A stretch of 64,000 nucleotides of DNA from JACVRW01 sp036407035 (GTDB taxonomy: Bacteria > Actinomycetota > Thermoleophilia > Solirubrobacterales > Thermoleophilaceae), in NCBI GenBank assembly GCA_036407035.1, contig DASXAA010000079.1:34134-98133 (forward strand), written 5' to 3'. The position numbers and the translations under genes were made by a program. Positions 15,735 to 24,081 of this stretch are shown here, one piece after another (within the stretch, counting starts at the first letter, position 1; each line of letters starts with the position of its first letter). The notes under the pieces were generated by a model that saw only the letters and a program-made list of their open reading frames with translations, made no database searches and was not told the origin of the DNA.

Positions 15735-16894
15735 CCGAGGCGCTCGACGATCATCGCCTGGCCCTGACCGCCGGCGACGCACATGGTCTCGAGGCCGATC
15801 GTCTTGTCGTCGGTCTCGAGGCCGTTCAGCAGCGTGGTCATGATGCGGGCCCCGGTCATGCCGAACGGGTGGCCGAGCGCGATCGCCCCGCCGTGCGGGT
15901 TCATCTTCTCGAGCGGGATGTCGCACTCGTCCATGATCGGGATCACCTGCGCGGCGAAGGCCTCGTTCAGCTCCACGGTCTCCACGTCGCCGATCGTCAT
16001 CCCGGCCCGCTCGAGCACCTTGCGGATCGCCCCGATCGGGGCGACGCCCATGTACTCCGGCTCGATCGCGGCGGTGGCTGCGGTGACGATGCGCGCCCGC
16101 GGCCTCAGGCCGAGCTCGCTCGCCTTCGTGTCCGACATGACGAGCACGGCGGCCGCGCCGTCGTTCAGCGGGCAGGAGTTGCCTGCGGTGACCTTGCCGC
16201 CCTCCTTGAAGGCCGGGTCGAGCTGGGCGAGCTTCTCGAGCGTGGAGGACGGCCGCGGGCCGTCGTCCTTCGACACGACCGTGCCGTCCGGCAGCGTGAC
16301 CGGCGCGATCTCGCGGTCGAAGTAGCCGTCCTCCTGCGAGGCGACCGCCAGCTCCTGCGAGCGCTGGGCGTACTTGTCCATGTCCGCCCGGCTCACCTCG
16401 TAGCGGTCGGCCACGTTCTCCGCGGTCATGCCCATGGAGATGTACGCGTCGGGGTGCCCGTTGCCGCCCTGCAGCTTCTCGTTCTGGTCCTGGGGCCGCG
16501 CCCCCTCGACCGCCTCGTTGTAGCGCGAGACCCACTCGACGCCCGCCGCGATGTACGCGTCGCCCTGGCCTGCCACGACCGCGTTGGCGGCCTGCCTGAT
16601 CGACTCGAGGCTCGACGCGCAGTAGCGCGAGATCGTCGCGCCGTTCACCGACATCGGCAGCCGCTCGGAGAGCAGCACCACGATGCGGGCGATGTTGAAG
16701 CCCTGCAGGCCCTGCGGGAGGCCGCAGCCGCAGTAGACGTCCTCGACCAGCGCGGGGTCCACGTCCGGGTTGCGCTCGAGCAGCGCGTCCACGACGAACG
16801 CGCCCATCTCGTCCGGGCGGAGCCCCGCGAGCGAGCCCTTGAAGGCGCGGCCGATTGGCGTGCGGATGGCGTCGACGATCACTGCTTCGGGCAT
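15731..16894 (-). CDS. Thiolase (acetyl-CoA C-acyltransferase)
   Basis: A 387-residue thiolase that cleaves 3-ketoacyl-CoA with CoA, or condenses acetyl-CoA. The acyl-carrying cysteine C92 lies in SRYCASSLESIRQA; NPHGGAIALGHPFG carries the active-site histidine and CVAGGQGQA the second cysteine, all intact. The sequence resembles FadA-type beta-oxidation thiolases more than short biosynthetic ones. It follows the SDR gene on the same strand after 33 bases, forming a beta-oxidation-like pair. Its 3' end overlaps the response regulator gene by 4 bases. Confidence 0.9.
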   Translation of the reverse strand: MPEAVIVDAIRTPIGRAFKGSLAGLRPDEMGAFVVDALLERNPDVDPALVEDVYCGCGLPQGLQGFNIARIVVLLSERLPMSVNGATISRYCASSLESIRQAANAVVAGQGDAYIAAGVEWVSRYNEAVEGARPQDQNEKLQGGNGHPDAYISMGMTAENVADRYEVSRADMDKYAQRSQELAVASQEDGYFDREIAPVTLPDGTVVSKDDGPRPSSTLEKLAQLDPAFKEGGKVTAGNSCPLNDGAAAVLVMSDTKASELGLRPRARIVTAATAAIEPEYMGVAPIGAIRKVLERAGMTIGDVETVELNEAFAAQVIPIMDECDIPLEKMNPHGGAIALGHPFGMTGARIMTTLLNGLETDDKTIGLETMCVAGGQGQAMIVERLG

Positions 16895-16927
16895 CGGGGA
16901 TTCTCCTTCGGCGGGGGGTGGAAAAGG

Positions 16928-17677
16928 CTACTTGGGGGGCATCCGCAGCGCGCCGTCCAGCCGGATGACCTCGCCGTTCAGCATCCGGTTCTCCGCGATG
17001 TGGCACGCGAGCCGCGCGTACTCGTCGGGCCGTCCCAGCCGCGAGGGGAACGGGATCTGCTCGCCGAGCGCCCGGCGGTGCTCCTCCGGAAGCCCGGCCA
17101 GCAGCGGGGTGTCGAACAGGCCGGGCGCGATCGTGCAGACGCGGATGCCGAGGCGCGCGAGGTCGCGCGCGGCGGGCAGCGTCAGCCCGACCACGCCGCC
17201 CTTGGACGCCGAGTAGGCGGTCTGCCCGATCTGGCCGTCGAAGGCGGCGACGGAGGCGGTCATGACGACGGCGCCGCGCTCGCCCTCCTCGTCCGGCTCG
17301 CCGGCCGCCATCGCGTTGGCGCTCAGGCGCAGCACGTTGAAGGTGCCGATCAGGTTCACGCGCACGACCGTCTCGAACGGCTGAAGGGTGGCCGGGCCGT
17401 CCTTCTTGACGGTGCGCTCCGCCCAGCCGATGCCGGCGCACGACGCGGCGAAGCGCAGGCCGTCCACGGCCTCGATCGCCGCGGACACCTGGGCCTCGTC
17501 GGTCACGTCCGCCTTGACGAACGCCCCGCCCAGCTCCTCCGCGAGCGGCGCGCCCCTCTCCTCGTTCAGGTCGGCGATCGTCACGCGCGCGCCGCGCGCG
17601 GTCAGCTCGCGCGCGGTCGCCTCGCCGAGTCCGGACGCGCCGCCGGCCACCAGCGCGCTTATGCCGTCGAGCCGCAT
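16928..17677 (-). CDS. SDR dehydrogenase, 3-hydroxyacyl-CoA dehydrogenase type II-like
   Basis: A 249-residue short-chain dehydrogenase resembling HSD17B10-type 3-hydroxyacyl-CoA dehydrogenases. AGGASGLG at residues 11-18 binds NAD, DLNEER follows the second strand, and the catalytic Y-x3-K reads YSASK with an upstream serine in TASVAAFDG. C-terminal IRVCTIAPGLFDTPLLAGLPE is a strong signature of this subgroup. Together with the downstream thiolase it would carry out the last two steps of fatty-acid or branched acyl-CoA beta-oxidation. Confidence 0.87.
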   Translation of the reverse strand: MRLDGISALVAGGASGLGEATARELTARGARVTIADLNEERGAPLAEELGGAFVKADVTDEAQVSAAIEAVDGLRFAASCAGIGWAERTVKKDGPATLQPFETVVRVNLIGTFNVLRLSANAMAAGEPDEEGERGAVVMTASVAAFDGQIGQTAYSASKGGVVGLTLPAARDLARLGIRVCTIAPGLFDTPLLAGLPEEHRRALGEQIPFPSRLGRPDEYARLACHIAENRMLNGEVIRLDGALRMPPK

Positions 17678-17769
17678 GGGCGCGGCAGACTAGTACACGC
17701 TGCGCCTCTCGCCTTTTCTTGGGCGAAGTTGGGGCGCCCGCGGCGATTGGCTGGGGAAGGAGGCCACAG

Positions 17770-17820
17770 GAGTGTGGCGCGTTTTGGTCAACCACTGGTT
17801 GACTCAAACCCGCCACACTC
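17770..17820. repeat. Intergenic palindrome, GAGTGTGG family with GTCAACC centre
   Basis: GAGTGTGGCG (17770-17779) pairs with CGCCACACTC (17811-17820). The centre GTCAACCACTGGTTGAC (17787-17803) is itself a perfect 8-1-8 palindrome. A copy with the same arms and one changed centre base lies at 63449. It sits upstream of the SDR gene, in a 388-base gap without genes. Confidence 0.85.
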
Positions 17821-18065
17821 GGCCGCCAAGCGCTCCCGTAACACGCGCGTGCCAAACACGTCGGCCGCGCGTCACACAAGCGGGCTCGCGCGTTACAAAG
17901 CCGCCGCGGAGGCGGGCGCCCCCGGCCGCCGGCGCGTGGCCGGCCCCGCTGGTTGCCGCCGCGAAACGGCAATGCCGCCGCGCAGCGGGCACCCCTGGTT
18001 GCCGCCGTAAGCGCTTGGGCGAAGGCGAGCGTCGGAGGAATGCGTGCGCGCCTGGGCGGCACGCC
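17821..18065. repeat. Repeat-rich intergenic DNA with TGGTTGCCGCCG motifs
   Basis: No gene is seen. GTAACACGCGCG (about 17838-17849) can pair with CGCGCGTTAC (about 17887-17897), with a small bulge. CTGGTTGCCGCCG occurs twice (about 17949 and 17994). The second copy, CCCTGGTTGCCGCCGTA, recurs inverted at about 4121-4138 beside another palindrome. The stretch resembles a graveyard of short palindromic repeats. Confidence 0.6.
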
Positions 18066-19040
18066 CTACGCCGGCGACGCGAACGCCAGCCCGAACAGCG
18101 CGCCGCCGTCCGTGAAGAACCCGTCCAGGCGGAGGTCGGCCTCGCGCAGCTCGCGGGCCACCGCGTCGCGCGTGAACTTCGCGCTGATCTCCGTGCGCAT
18201 CTCCTCGCCGTCGGCGAACGTGATCTCGAGGTCCGCGCCGTCGATCCGCACCCGCTGGGCGCCGTTCGCGCGCAGCCGCATCTCGATCCAGGAGTTCGCC
18301 TCGTCGAACAGCGCCACGTGCTCGAAGGCCTCCGGCCTGAAGTCCGCCGCGAGCCCGTTGTTGATCACCCGCAGCACGTTCCGGTTGAACTCGGCGGTCA
18401 GGCCGGCGCCGTCGTTGTAGGCCGCCTCCAGCACGGCCCGGTCCTTGACGAGGTCGGTGCCGATCACGAGCCGGTCCTCCGCGGCCATCATGCCGCGCAG
18501 CCGCAGCAGGAACTGCGCCCGCTGCTCCGGGAAGAGGTTGCCGATCGTCCCGCCGAGGAAGGCGAACAGCCGCCGCCTGCCGCGGGGCACGCGCTCGAGG
18601 TCGCGGCCGAAGTCGCCCACCACGCCGTGCACGCGCAGCCCCGGATAGAGCTCCACCAGCTCCACGGCGCACGCCTGCACCACCGACTCGTCCACGTCGA
18701 ACGGCACGTACCGGCGCAGCGTGCCCGCCCCGGCCATCGCGTACAGCAGCGCGCGGGTCTTGGACGCGGTCCCCGAGCCCAGCTCCACGAGCTCCTCGGC
18801 GCCGGAGTCCTCCACGATCGCCGGCGCGTGCCTGTTCAGGATCTCCCGCTCGCAGCGGGTCGGGTAGTACTCGGGCAGCTGTGTGATCCGGTCGAACAGC
18901 TCGGAGCCGCGCTCGTCGTAGAAGTACTTGGGCGGCAGCTCCTTGGGCTCGCGCGTCAGGCCGGCGCGCACGTCGTCGGCCAGCGTGTCGTGCACGCCGT
19001 AGCAGTCGATCCGAACGTCGGCTGCCGACAGGACCGTCAT
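18066..19040 (-). CDS. egtD: L-histidine N-alpha-methyltransferase EgtD
   Basis: EgtD, 324 aa, trimethylates histidine with SAM to hercynine, the first ergothioneine step. ELPPKYFYDERGSELFDRIT then LPEYYPTRCEREIL near residues 34-70 is the family signature; ELGSGTASKTRALL near 85-98 is the SAM site; FLGGTIGNLFP and the YNDGAGLTAEFNRNVL stretch, holding conserved Tyr and Asn residues, bind histidine. The length matches mycobacterial EgtD (about 320). The start overlaps the egtB stop as ATGA. Confidence 0.95.
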   Translation of the reverse strand: MTVLSAADVRIDCYGVHDTLADDVRAGLTREPKELPPKYFYDERGSELFDRITQLPEYYPTRCEREILNRHAPAIVEDSGAEELVELGSGTASKTRALLYAMAGAGTLRRYVPFDVDESVVQACAVELVELYPGLRVHGVVGDFGRDLERVPRGRRRLFAFLGGTIGNLFPEQRAQFLLRLRGMMAAEDRLVIGTDLVKDRAVLEAAYNDGAGLTAEFNRNVLRVINNGLAADFRPEAFEHVALFDEANSWIEMRLRANGAQRVRIDGADLEITFADGEEMRTEISAKFTRDAVARELREADLRLDGFFTDGGALFGLAFASPA

Positions 19041-20248
19041 CGGTCGTCCTCCGCGCAGCGGAACCCGGCGAAGATCTGACGCCGCTGCGGGAGGTCCCAG
19101 TTGCGGAAGGTCACGCGCGCCACGCTCGGGCGCGTGGCCCACGCCGCGCCGCGCAGCACCTTGTGCCCGTCGCCGAAGAACACCTCCGAGTACTCGCGGT
19201 ACGGCCAGGCCTCGAAGCCCGGGTAGCCGGTGAAGTCGCTCGCGGTCCACTCCCAGCAGTCGCCCACGAACGGCCCGGCGGGCCCCGGGGCGAAGTCGAG
19301 CTGGTCCAGGTTGCCGGTCCCGTCGCCGGCCAGCGCGGCCGCCTTCTCCCACTCCGCCTCGGTCGGGAGACGCGCCCCGCGCCAGCGTGCGAACGCGTCG
19401 GCCTCGAACCACGAGACGTGCATCACCGGCAGCTCCGGCGCCGGCTCCTCGATCCGGTCGAAGCGGCGCTCGCGGCCGTCCGCCGTCCAGTACAGCGGGC
19501 CTTGCCAGCCGCCCCGCCGCCGCTGGAGCCAGCCCGCCTCCGACCACAGCTCGCGCCGCCCGTAGCCGCCGTCCTCGACGAACTCGAGGAAGTCGGCGTT
19601 CGTGACCGGCGAGCGGTCGATGCGGAAGGCCGGCAGCTCGACGCGGTGGCGCGGGCGCTCGTTGTCGTACGCGAAGCCGTCGCCGGCGTCGCCCATCTCG
19701 AACGGGCCGGCCTCCACGCGCAGCGTGCCGCGCGCGGCGGGCGCGGTCGCGGACGGGGCGCGCTCGGGCGCGAACACGCCCGGCTCCGCCAGCTGCAGCG
19801 TCTGGAGCATCGTCTCGTTGTGCTGGTGCTCGTGCTGGAGCACCATGTCCCACACGGGCGAGACCTCGTCCATTCGGTCGAGCACGGCGAGCGACCGCTC
19901 GCGGACCGCGTCCATGTAGTCGATCGCCTCGCCGCGCCGGAGGTACGGGAGGTCGCCGCGGCGGGCGCGCGGCGTCTCGGCGGCGTCGTAGACCTCGGCG
20001 AGGTCGTCGCGCAGGAGATCGAGTCCGCCGACCCGCCGGCAGAGCCACAGGTCCTCGAACGCCGCGATGTGCCCGAGGTCCCACACGAGCGGGCTCATCA
20101 GCTTGTCGTGCACGCGGTCCATGTCGGCGTCGGCGACCGGCTCGACGAGCCGCATGGTCCGCTCGCGGGCATCCGAGAGCAGCTCCGGGATCGCATCCTT
20201 GGGAAGCGACTCGACCCCTCCGAGGGGCGTTGAGTCGATATGGCGCAT
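19037..20248 (-). CDS. egtB: Hercynine oxygenase / sulfoxide synthase EgtB
   Basis: EgtB, 403 aa, a non-heme iron enzyme that joins a thiol to hercynine with O2. The N-terminal DinB-like domain supplies iron ligands H60 (DLGHIAAFED), H139 and H143 (QHEHQHNETM). The C-terminal formylglycine-generating-enzyme-like domain runs from about 165, with WFEADAFARWRGARLPTEAEWEKA-type and GDCWEWTASDF motifs. Length is near that of other EgtB proteins. Neither egtA nor egtC lies beside it; the thiol donor could be cysteine or gamma-glutamylcysteine. Confidence 0.93.
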   Translation of the reverse strand: MRHIDSTPLGGVESLPKDAIPELLSDARERTMRLVEPVADADMDRVHDKLMSPLVWDLGHIAAFEDLWLCRRVGGLDLLRDDLAEVYDAAETPRARRGDLPYLRRGEAIDYMDAVRERSLAVLDRMDEVSPVWDMVLQHEHQHNETMLQTLQLAEPGVFAPERAPSATAPAARGTLRVEAGPFEMGDAGDGFAYDNERPRHRVELPAFRIDRSPVTNADFLEFVEDGGYGRRELWSEAGWLQRRRGGWQGPLYWTADGRERRFDRIEEPAPELPVMHVSWFEADAFARWRGARLPTEAEWEKAAALAGDGTGNLDQLDFAPGPAGPFVGDCWEWTASDFTGYPGFEAWPYREYSEVFFGDGHKVLRGAAWATRPSVARVTFRNWDLPQRRQIFAGFRCAEDDR

Positions 20249-20251
20249 GGG

Positions 20252-20491
20252 CTACTCGCCCACGCGCTCCACGAGGAACGAGATGCGCACGAGCGCCCGC
20301 CACTCGTCGAGGCTGTCACCCCGGAGGCCGGTGGAGACGACGTCCACCGCCTTGATGTTCCGCAGCGACTGGCGCGCTTCGTCGAGGGCCGCCCTCACCG
20401 CCGCGTCGGAGCTCTCCGGCGAGCTGCCCACCAGCTCGATGATCTTCGTGACCGGCACCGGGCCTCCTGTCTCGTCGAGTGACTCGCCCAT
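20252..20491 (-). CDS. Dodecin-like small protein
   Basis: A 79-residue protein of the dodecin fold family: TKIIELVGSSPESSDAA, then LDEARQSLRNIKAVDVVS and RALVRISFLVE match the beta-alpha-beta-beta pattern. Dodecins form 12-mers that store flavins. At the place of the flavin-stacking tryptophan (usually LRNLDWFEV) this protein reads LRNIKAVDV, so flavin binding is doubtful. It stands 3 bases ahead of egtB on the same strand and is probably in that operon. Confidence 0.8.
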   Translation of the reverse strand: MGESLDETGGPVPVTKIIELVGSSPESSDAAVRAALDEARQSLRNIKAVDVVSTGLRGDSLDEWRALVRISFLVERVGE

Positions 20492-20548
20492 GGAGGCTAC
20501 CGGGCGCGCCGATTGCGGCCGAAAGCCGATCGGGGTAGGTTCCCGGCG

Positions 20549-21049
20549 ATGGAAGCGTCGCGCACCGAGGAACGGCGCGGCTACCTCGACCTGTCGCGCC
20601 TGTCGCCGGGCGAGTACATGGGGATGGCCGCCGCAGTGGTGCTGTTCCTCTCGCTCTGGTTACCCTGGTTCACCACCGCGTCGAACAACCCGAACTCCAC
20701 GGTCGGCGGTGCCAGCGGCGGCGACGGCGCCAACGCCTGGCAGGTCTTCAGCACGCTCGACATCCTGCTCGTGCTCGCATGCACGGCGCCGTTCATCCTC
20801 TCGTGGATCATCGCCCGCGGCCACCGGCTGACCTGGAAGCCGGGCGAGGTCACGATGGTGGTCGGTATCACGGCGTTCGTCCTGATCCTCTGCAACGGGA
20901 TCATCCTCGGCCGCCCCGGGGACAGCGTGGACATCGGCCTCGGCATCGGCTACTTCGTCGCGCTGCTCGCGTCGCTCGGCATGCTGCTGGCGGGCTACCT
21001 CCGGCAGGCCGTCTACGGAGACGTGCGCAAGCCCCCGGGCGTCCTGTAG
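20549..21049 (+). CDS. Hypothetical four-helix membrane protein
   Basis: A 166-residue integral membrane protein. Hydrophobic helices are visible near residues 24-41 (GMAAAVVLFLSLWLPWF), 73-90 (LLVLACTAPFILSWII), 101-119 and 130-150. SLWLPWFTT early in the protein is common in small actinobacterial membrane proteins of unknown role. ATG 20549 is preferred over the earlier in-frame codon. It lies 9 bases before glpX and may be co-transcribed with it. Confidence 0.7.
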   Translation: MEASRTEERRGYLDLSRLSPGEYMGMAAAVVLFLSLWLPWFTTASNNPNSTVGGASGGDGANAWQVFSTLDILLVLACTAPFILSWIIARGHRLTWKPGEVTMVVGITAFVLILCNGIILGRPGDSVDIGLGIGYFVALLASLGMLLAGYLRQAVYGDVRKPPGVL

Positions 21050-21058
21050 GGTCGCGCA

Positions 21059-22090
21059 ATGGAAGGGCGCGCCGAGGTCCAGGCACCTGATCAGGCCGGC
21101 AACGGGGTGCGGCCGGACCGCAACCTCGCGATGGAGCTCGTGCGGACGACCGAGTACGCGGCGCTCGCGTGCGCCCGCTGGATCGGGCGCGGCGAGAAGG
21201 AGTCGGCCGACCAGGCCGCGGTCGACGCGATGCGGATGATGCTCGACACCGTCTCGATGGACGGCGTGGTCGTGATCGGCGAGGGCGAGAAGGACGAGGC
21301 GCCGATGCTCTACAACGGCGAGCACGTCGGCGACGGGTCCGGTCCCGAGATGGACGTGGCGGTCGACCCGCTCGAGGGCACCACGCTCTGCGCCAACGGG
21401 ATGCCGAACGCGATCGCCACGATCGCGATGGCCGAGCGGGGCACGATGTTCGACCCCGGCCCGTGCGTCTACATGCTGAAGATGGCCACGTCGAGGGAGC
21501 TGGCCCACCTGCTCGACCTCGAGCGCCCGCTCGGCGAGACGCTGCAGCTGATGGCCAAGGAGAAGGGCACGGCCGTCGGCGACATCGTCGTGATCATGCT
21601 CGACCGGCCTCGCAATGAGGGGGCCATGCAGGAGATCCGCGAGGCCGGCGGGCGCATCCGCCTGATCCCGCACGGCGACGTGTCCGCCGCGCTGGCCGCG
21701 GTCACGCCCGGCGGGCCGGTCGACATGCTCTGGGGCATCGGCGGCACTCCCGAGGGGGTGCTGGCGGCGGCCGCGATCCAGTGCGTGGGCGGGCAGATCA
21801 TCGGCCGGCTGTGGCCGCGCAACGACGAGGAGCGCCAGGCGGCGATCGACGCCGGGTACGACCTCGACGAGGTGCTCGACAGGGACCGCCTCGTGTCGGG
21901 CAAGAACGTCTACTTCGCCGCGACCGGCGTGACCGACGGCGAGATGCTCGACGGCGTGCGCTACATCGGCCCGGAGGGCGCCACGACCGAGTCGATCTCG
22001 ATGCGCTCGCGGTCCGGCACCGTGCGGACCATCACCGCGCGCCACGACCGCACCAAGATCCGCGAGATCATCGGCGACCGAGCGGGGTAG
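21059..22090 (+). CDS. glpX: Class II fructose-1,6-bisphosphatase GlpX
   Basis: GlpX, 343 aa, hydrolyses fructose-1,6-bisphosphate to fructose-6-phosphate in gluconeogenesis. Metal-binding motifs GEGEKDEAPMLYNGEHVG (residues about 73-90) and VAVDPLEGTTLCANG (about 100-114) are intact, followed by the conserved HGDVSAAL and GIGGTPEGVLAAAAI motifs. GlpX is the normal gluconeogenic phosphatase of actinobacteria. An AGGG lies 8 bases before ATG 21059. Its last 23 bases overlap the converging unknown gene. Confidence 0.96.
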   Translation: MEGRAEVQAPDQAGNGVRPDRNLAMELVRTTEYAALACARWIGRGEKESADQAAVDAMRMMLDTVSMDGVVVIGEGEKDEAPMLYNGEHVGDGSGPEMDVAVDPLEGTTLCANGMPNAIATIAMAERGTMFDPGPCVYMLKMATSRELAHLLDLERPLGETLQLMAKEKGTAVGDIVVIMLDRPRNEGAMQEIREAGGRIRLIPHGDVSAALAAVTPGGPVDMLWGIGGTPEGVLAAAAIQCVGGQIIGRLWPRNDEERQAAIDAGYDLDEVLDRDRLVSGKNVYFAATGVTDGEMLDGVRYIGPEGATTESISMRSRSGTVRTITARHDRTKIREIIGDRAG

Positions 22091-22733
22091 CCTCGGGCTC
22101 CTCCTCGGTCTTGAGCGCGCCCACCACCGACGGCTCCAGGTCCATCTTCGCCAGCGAGCGCAGGAACGCGTGCGTGACGATGATGTGGATGCGCAGCTGG
22201 GTCTCGCTGTAGAGCACCCGGCCGACGCGCGAGATCAGGCGCCCGGCGCGCCCGAAGGCAAGGGTGGGGTAGAAGCTGACAACCTCGGAGCTGACGGTGG
22301 CGGTGACCTCCGGGGAGGCGCCGTCGTCGCCTGGGGGGCGGATCACCTTGATCCGGAGGTAGCCCTTGCCGCGCCCCGGCGGGGCCACCAGCAGACCGCG
22401 GTCGATGCGCCAGGTCACGGCGCCGCCCTCGGGGAAGAAGTCGTACTCCGGCGCCTTGAACCGCAGCAGCACGAACGGCCGGCGGAACACGACCACCTCG
22501 CGCGACGTGGGCGTGTAGAGCACGCGCAGCACCCCCAGCGAGACGCGCGTGAGAAAGCGCCAGTACGTGCGCGCGAGGCGCTCGAGGTACTCAGCCGTCC
22601 AGATGCCGTCGAGCTCGGAGCGCGGCATGGTTACCTCGGCCACCTGCCTGCTGCCGACGCTGCCGTCATCGGCGCAGGGGCCCTGCGGGACGTCGACGAT
22701 GCTCACGCGCGCGTTCGTGTCGCCGCGCCTCAC
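22068..22733 (-). CDS. Conserved hypothetical protein coupled to moeA
   Basis: A 221-residue protein I do not recognise. It appears soluble, with beta-rich stretches (REVVVFRRPFVLLRFKAPEY, then GAVTWRIDRGLLVAPPGR and EVTATVSSEVVSFYPTLA) and amphipathic segments near the end. GTG 22733 overlaps the moeA stop as GTGA with GGAG 5 bases upstream, so I prefer it over ATG 22628. The coupling suggests a link with MoeA, but nothing in the sequence shows a cofactor site. Confidence 0.62.
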   Translation of the reverse strand: MRRGDTNARVSIVDVPQGPCADDGSVGSRQVAEVTMPRSELDGIWTAEYLERLARTYWRFLTRVSLGVLRVLYTPTSREVVVFRRPFVLLRFKAPEYDFFPEGGAVTWRIDRGLLVAPPGRGKGYLRIKVIRPPGDDGASPEVTATVSSEVVSFYPTLAFGRAGRLISRVGRVLYSETQLRIHIIVTHAFLRSLAKMDLEPSVVGALKTEEEPEATPLGRR

Positions 22734-23920
22734 AGGAGCTCCACCTCCACGCGCGAGCCGGCCGCCAGCTCGCCCTCGCCCGATGCGATCAGCGCCAGGG
22801 CGTCGGCGCCGACCATCGAGGTCAGCATGTGCGAGCCCTGGTCGCCGGTGGACACGGCGTGCCAGCCGTCGCCGGCGCCGCTCAGGCGCACGCGCACGGC
22901 CTCGTCGCGGTTGCGGTTGCGGGGGACGTCGTGGTCGAGCACGGCAGATCCGCGCGCCGCGTCGGGCGACGCGCCCTGCATCGCCGCGAGCGCGGGGCGG
23001 GCGAAGAGCTGGAAGGTCACCATCGCCGACACGGGGTTGCCGGGCAGCCCGAAGGCGAGCACGCGGTCGCGGACGCCGAACCACGTCGGCTTGCCCGGCT
23101 TCAGCCGCACGCCCCAGAAGCGCTCCTCCACCCCGAGCGCGCGCAGCGAGTCCTTGACGTGGTCGTGCGGGCCGACCGACACGCCTCCCGAGACGATCAC
23201 CACGTCCGCGTCCGCGAGCGCCGCGTCGAGCGCGGCGCGGGTCTCCTCGGCGGAATCGCGCACACCCTCGCGGCGGACCAGCGCGCCGCCGACCCGCTCG
23301 ACCTGCGCCGCCAGCGCGTAGCCGTTCGAGGAGTAGATGCCGCCCGGGCCGAGCGGCTCGCCGGGGTCCGTCAGCTCGTCGCCGGTCACGAGCAGCACGA
23401 CCCGCGGCCGCCGCGCGCAGCGCACCGAGGAGCGGCCGAGCGCCGCCGCCGCGCCGACCTCGGCGGGGCCGAGGCGCGTGCCGGGCTCGCAGACGAGCAC
23501 GCCGGCGGCGATGTCCTCGCCCGGCATCCGCAGGTGCTGACCGGCCGTCGTCTCCGGCACGCGCACGAGCCCGTCCTGGCCGGCGGGCTCGGTGCGCTCG
23601 ACGGGCACCACCGCAGTCGCGCCCTCGGGCACCGCCGCGCCGGTGGAAATTCGTACGGCGGTGCCGGGCTCCACGCTCACGTCCGCGGGGTGCCCGGCGC
23701 GCGACTCGCCGATCACGCGCAGGGCGGCGGCCGGGCCGGCGATGAGGGCGAAGCCGTCCATCGCCGAGCTGGTGAAGGGCGGCACGTCGATGTCGCTGCG
23801 GAGGCTCTCCGCCAGCACGCGGCCCGGTGCGGAGTCGAGCGGGACGTCCTCGTCGCCGAGCGGCCGGACGGCGTCGAGCACGCGGCGCCGGGCTTCGTCG
23901 ATCGCGAGCAGGTGGGCCAT
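22730..23920 (-). CDS. moeA: Molybdopterin molybdenumtransferase MoeA
   Basis: MoeA, 396 aa, inserts molybdate into adenylated molybdopterin, the last step of Moco synthesis. PPFTSSAMDGFAL near residues 48-60, the GGVSVGPHDHVKDSL loop of the MoCF domain, and KPGKPTWFGVRD followed by GLPGNPVSAMVTFQLF are family hallmarks. ATG 23920 gives the standard start MAHLLAIDEARRRVL, with GGAAAG upstream. No other Moco gene is in the window. The downstream unknown gene is translationally coupled to it. Confidence 0.95.
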   Translation of the reverse strand: MAHLLAIDEARRRVLDAVRPLGDEDVPLDSAPGRVLAESLRSDIDVPPFTSSAMDGFALIAGPAAALRVIGESRAGHPADVSVEPGTAVRISTGAAVPEGATAVVPVERTEPAGQDGLVRVPETTAGQHLRMPGEDIAAGVLVCEPGTRLGPAEVGAAAALGRSSVRCARRPRVVLLVTGDELTDPGEPLGPGGIYSSNGYALAAQVERVGGALVRREGVRDSAEETRAALDAALADADVVIVSGGVSVGPHDHVKDSLRALGVEERFWGVRLKPGKPTWFGVRDRVLAFGLPGNPVSAMVTFQLFARPALAAMQGASPDAARGSAVLDHDVPRNRNRDEAVRVRLSGAGDGWHAVSTGDQGSHMLTSMVGADALALIASGEGELAAGSRVEVELL

Positions 23921-23999
23921 GGCGGAATCTTTCCAGTGCGTGCGCGGCGGCGGGGCAGTGGACGGATGGACCATCCCCCGAGCGCGCAGTTTCCGCAAT

Positions 24000-24027
24000 T
24001 TGCGACAGCCGTCCGCCGTTGTCGCAA
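24000..24027. promoter_or_regulatory. Inverted repeat between moeA and the GGDEF gene
   Basis: TTGCGACA (24000-24007) is exactly inverted at TGTCGCAA (24020-24027), 12 bases between. It lies in the 161-base gap between divergent starts at 23920 and 24082, about 55 bases before the diguanylate cyclase gene, and could be an operator or an RNA hairpin. The rest of the gap shows nothing I can name. Confidence 0.4.
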
Positions 24028-24081
24028 GTAGGATCGACTGGCCCCAGGGAAGCCGGTGCATCAACTGAATACAGCCGCATC

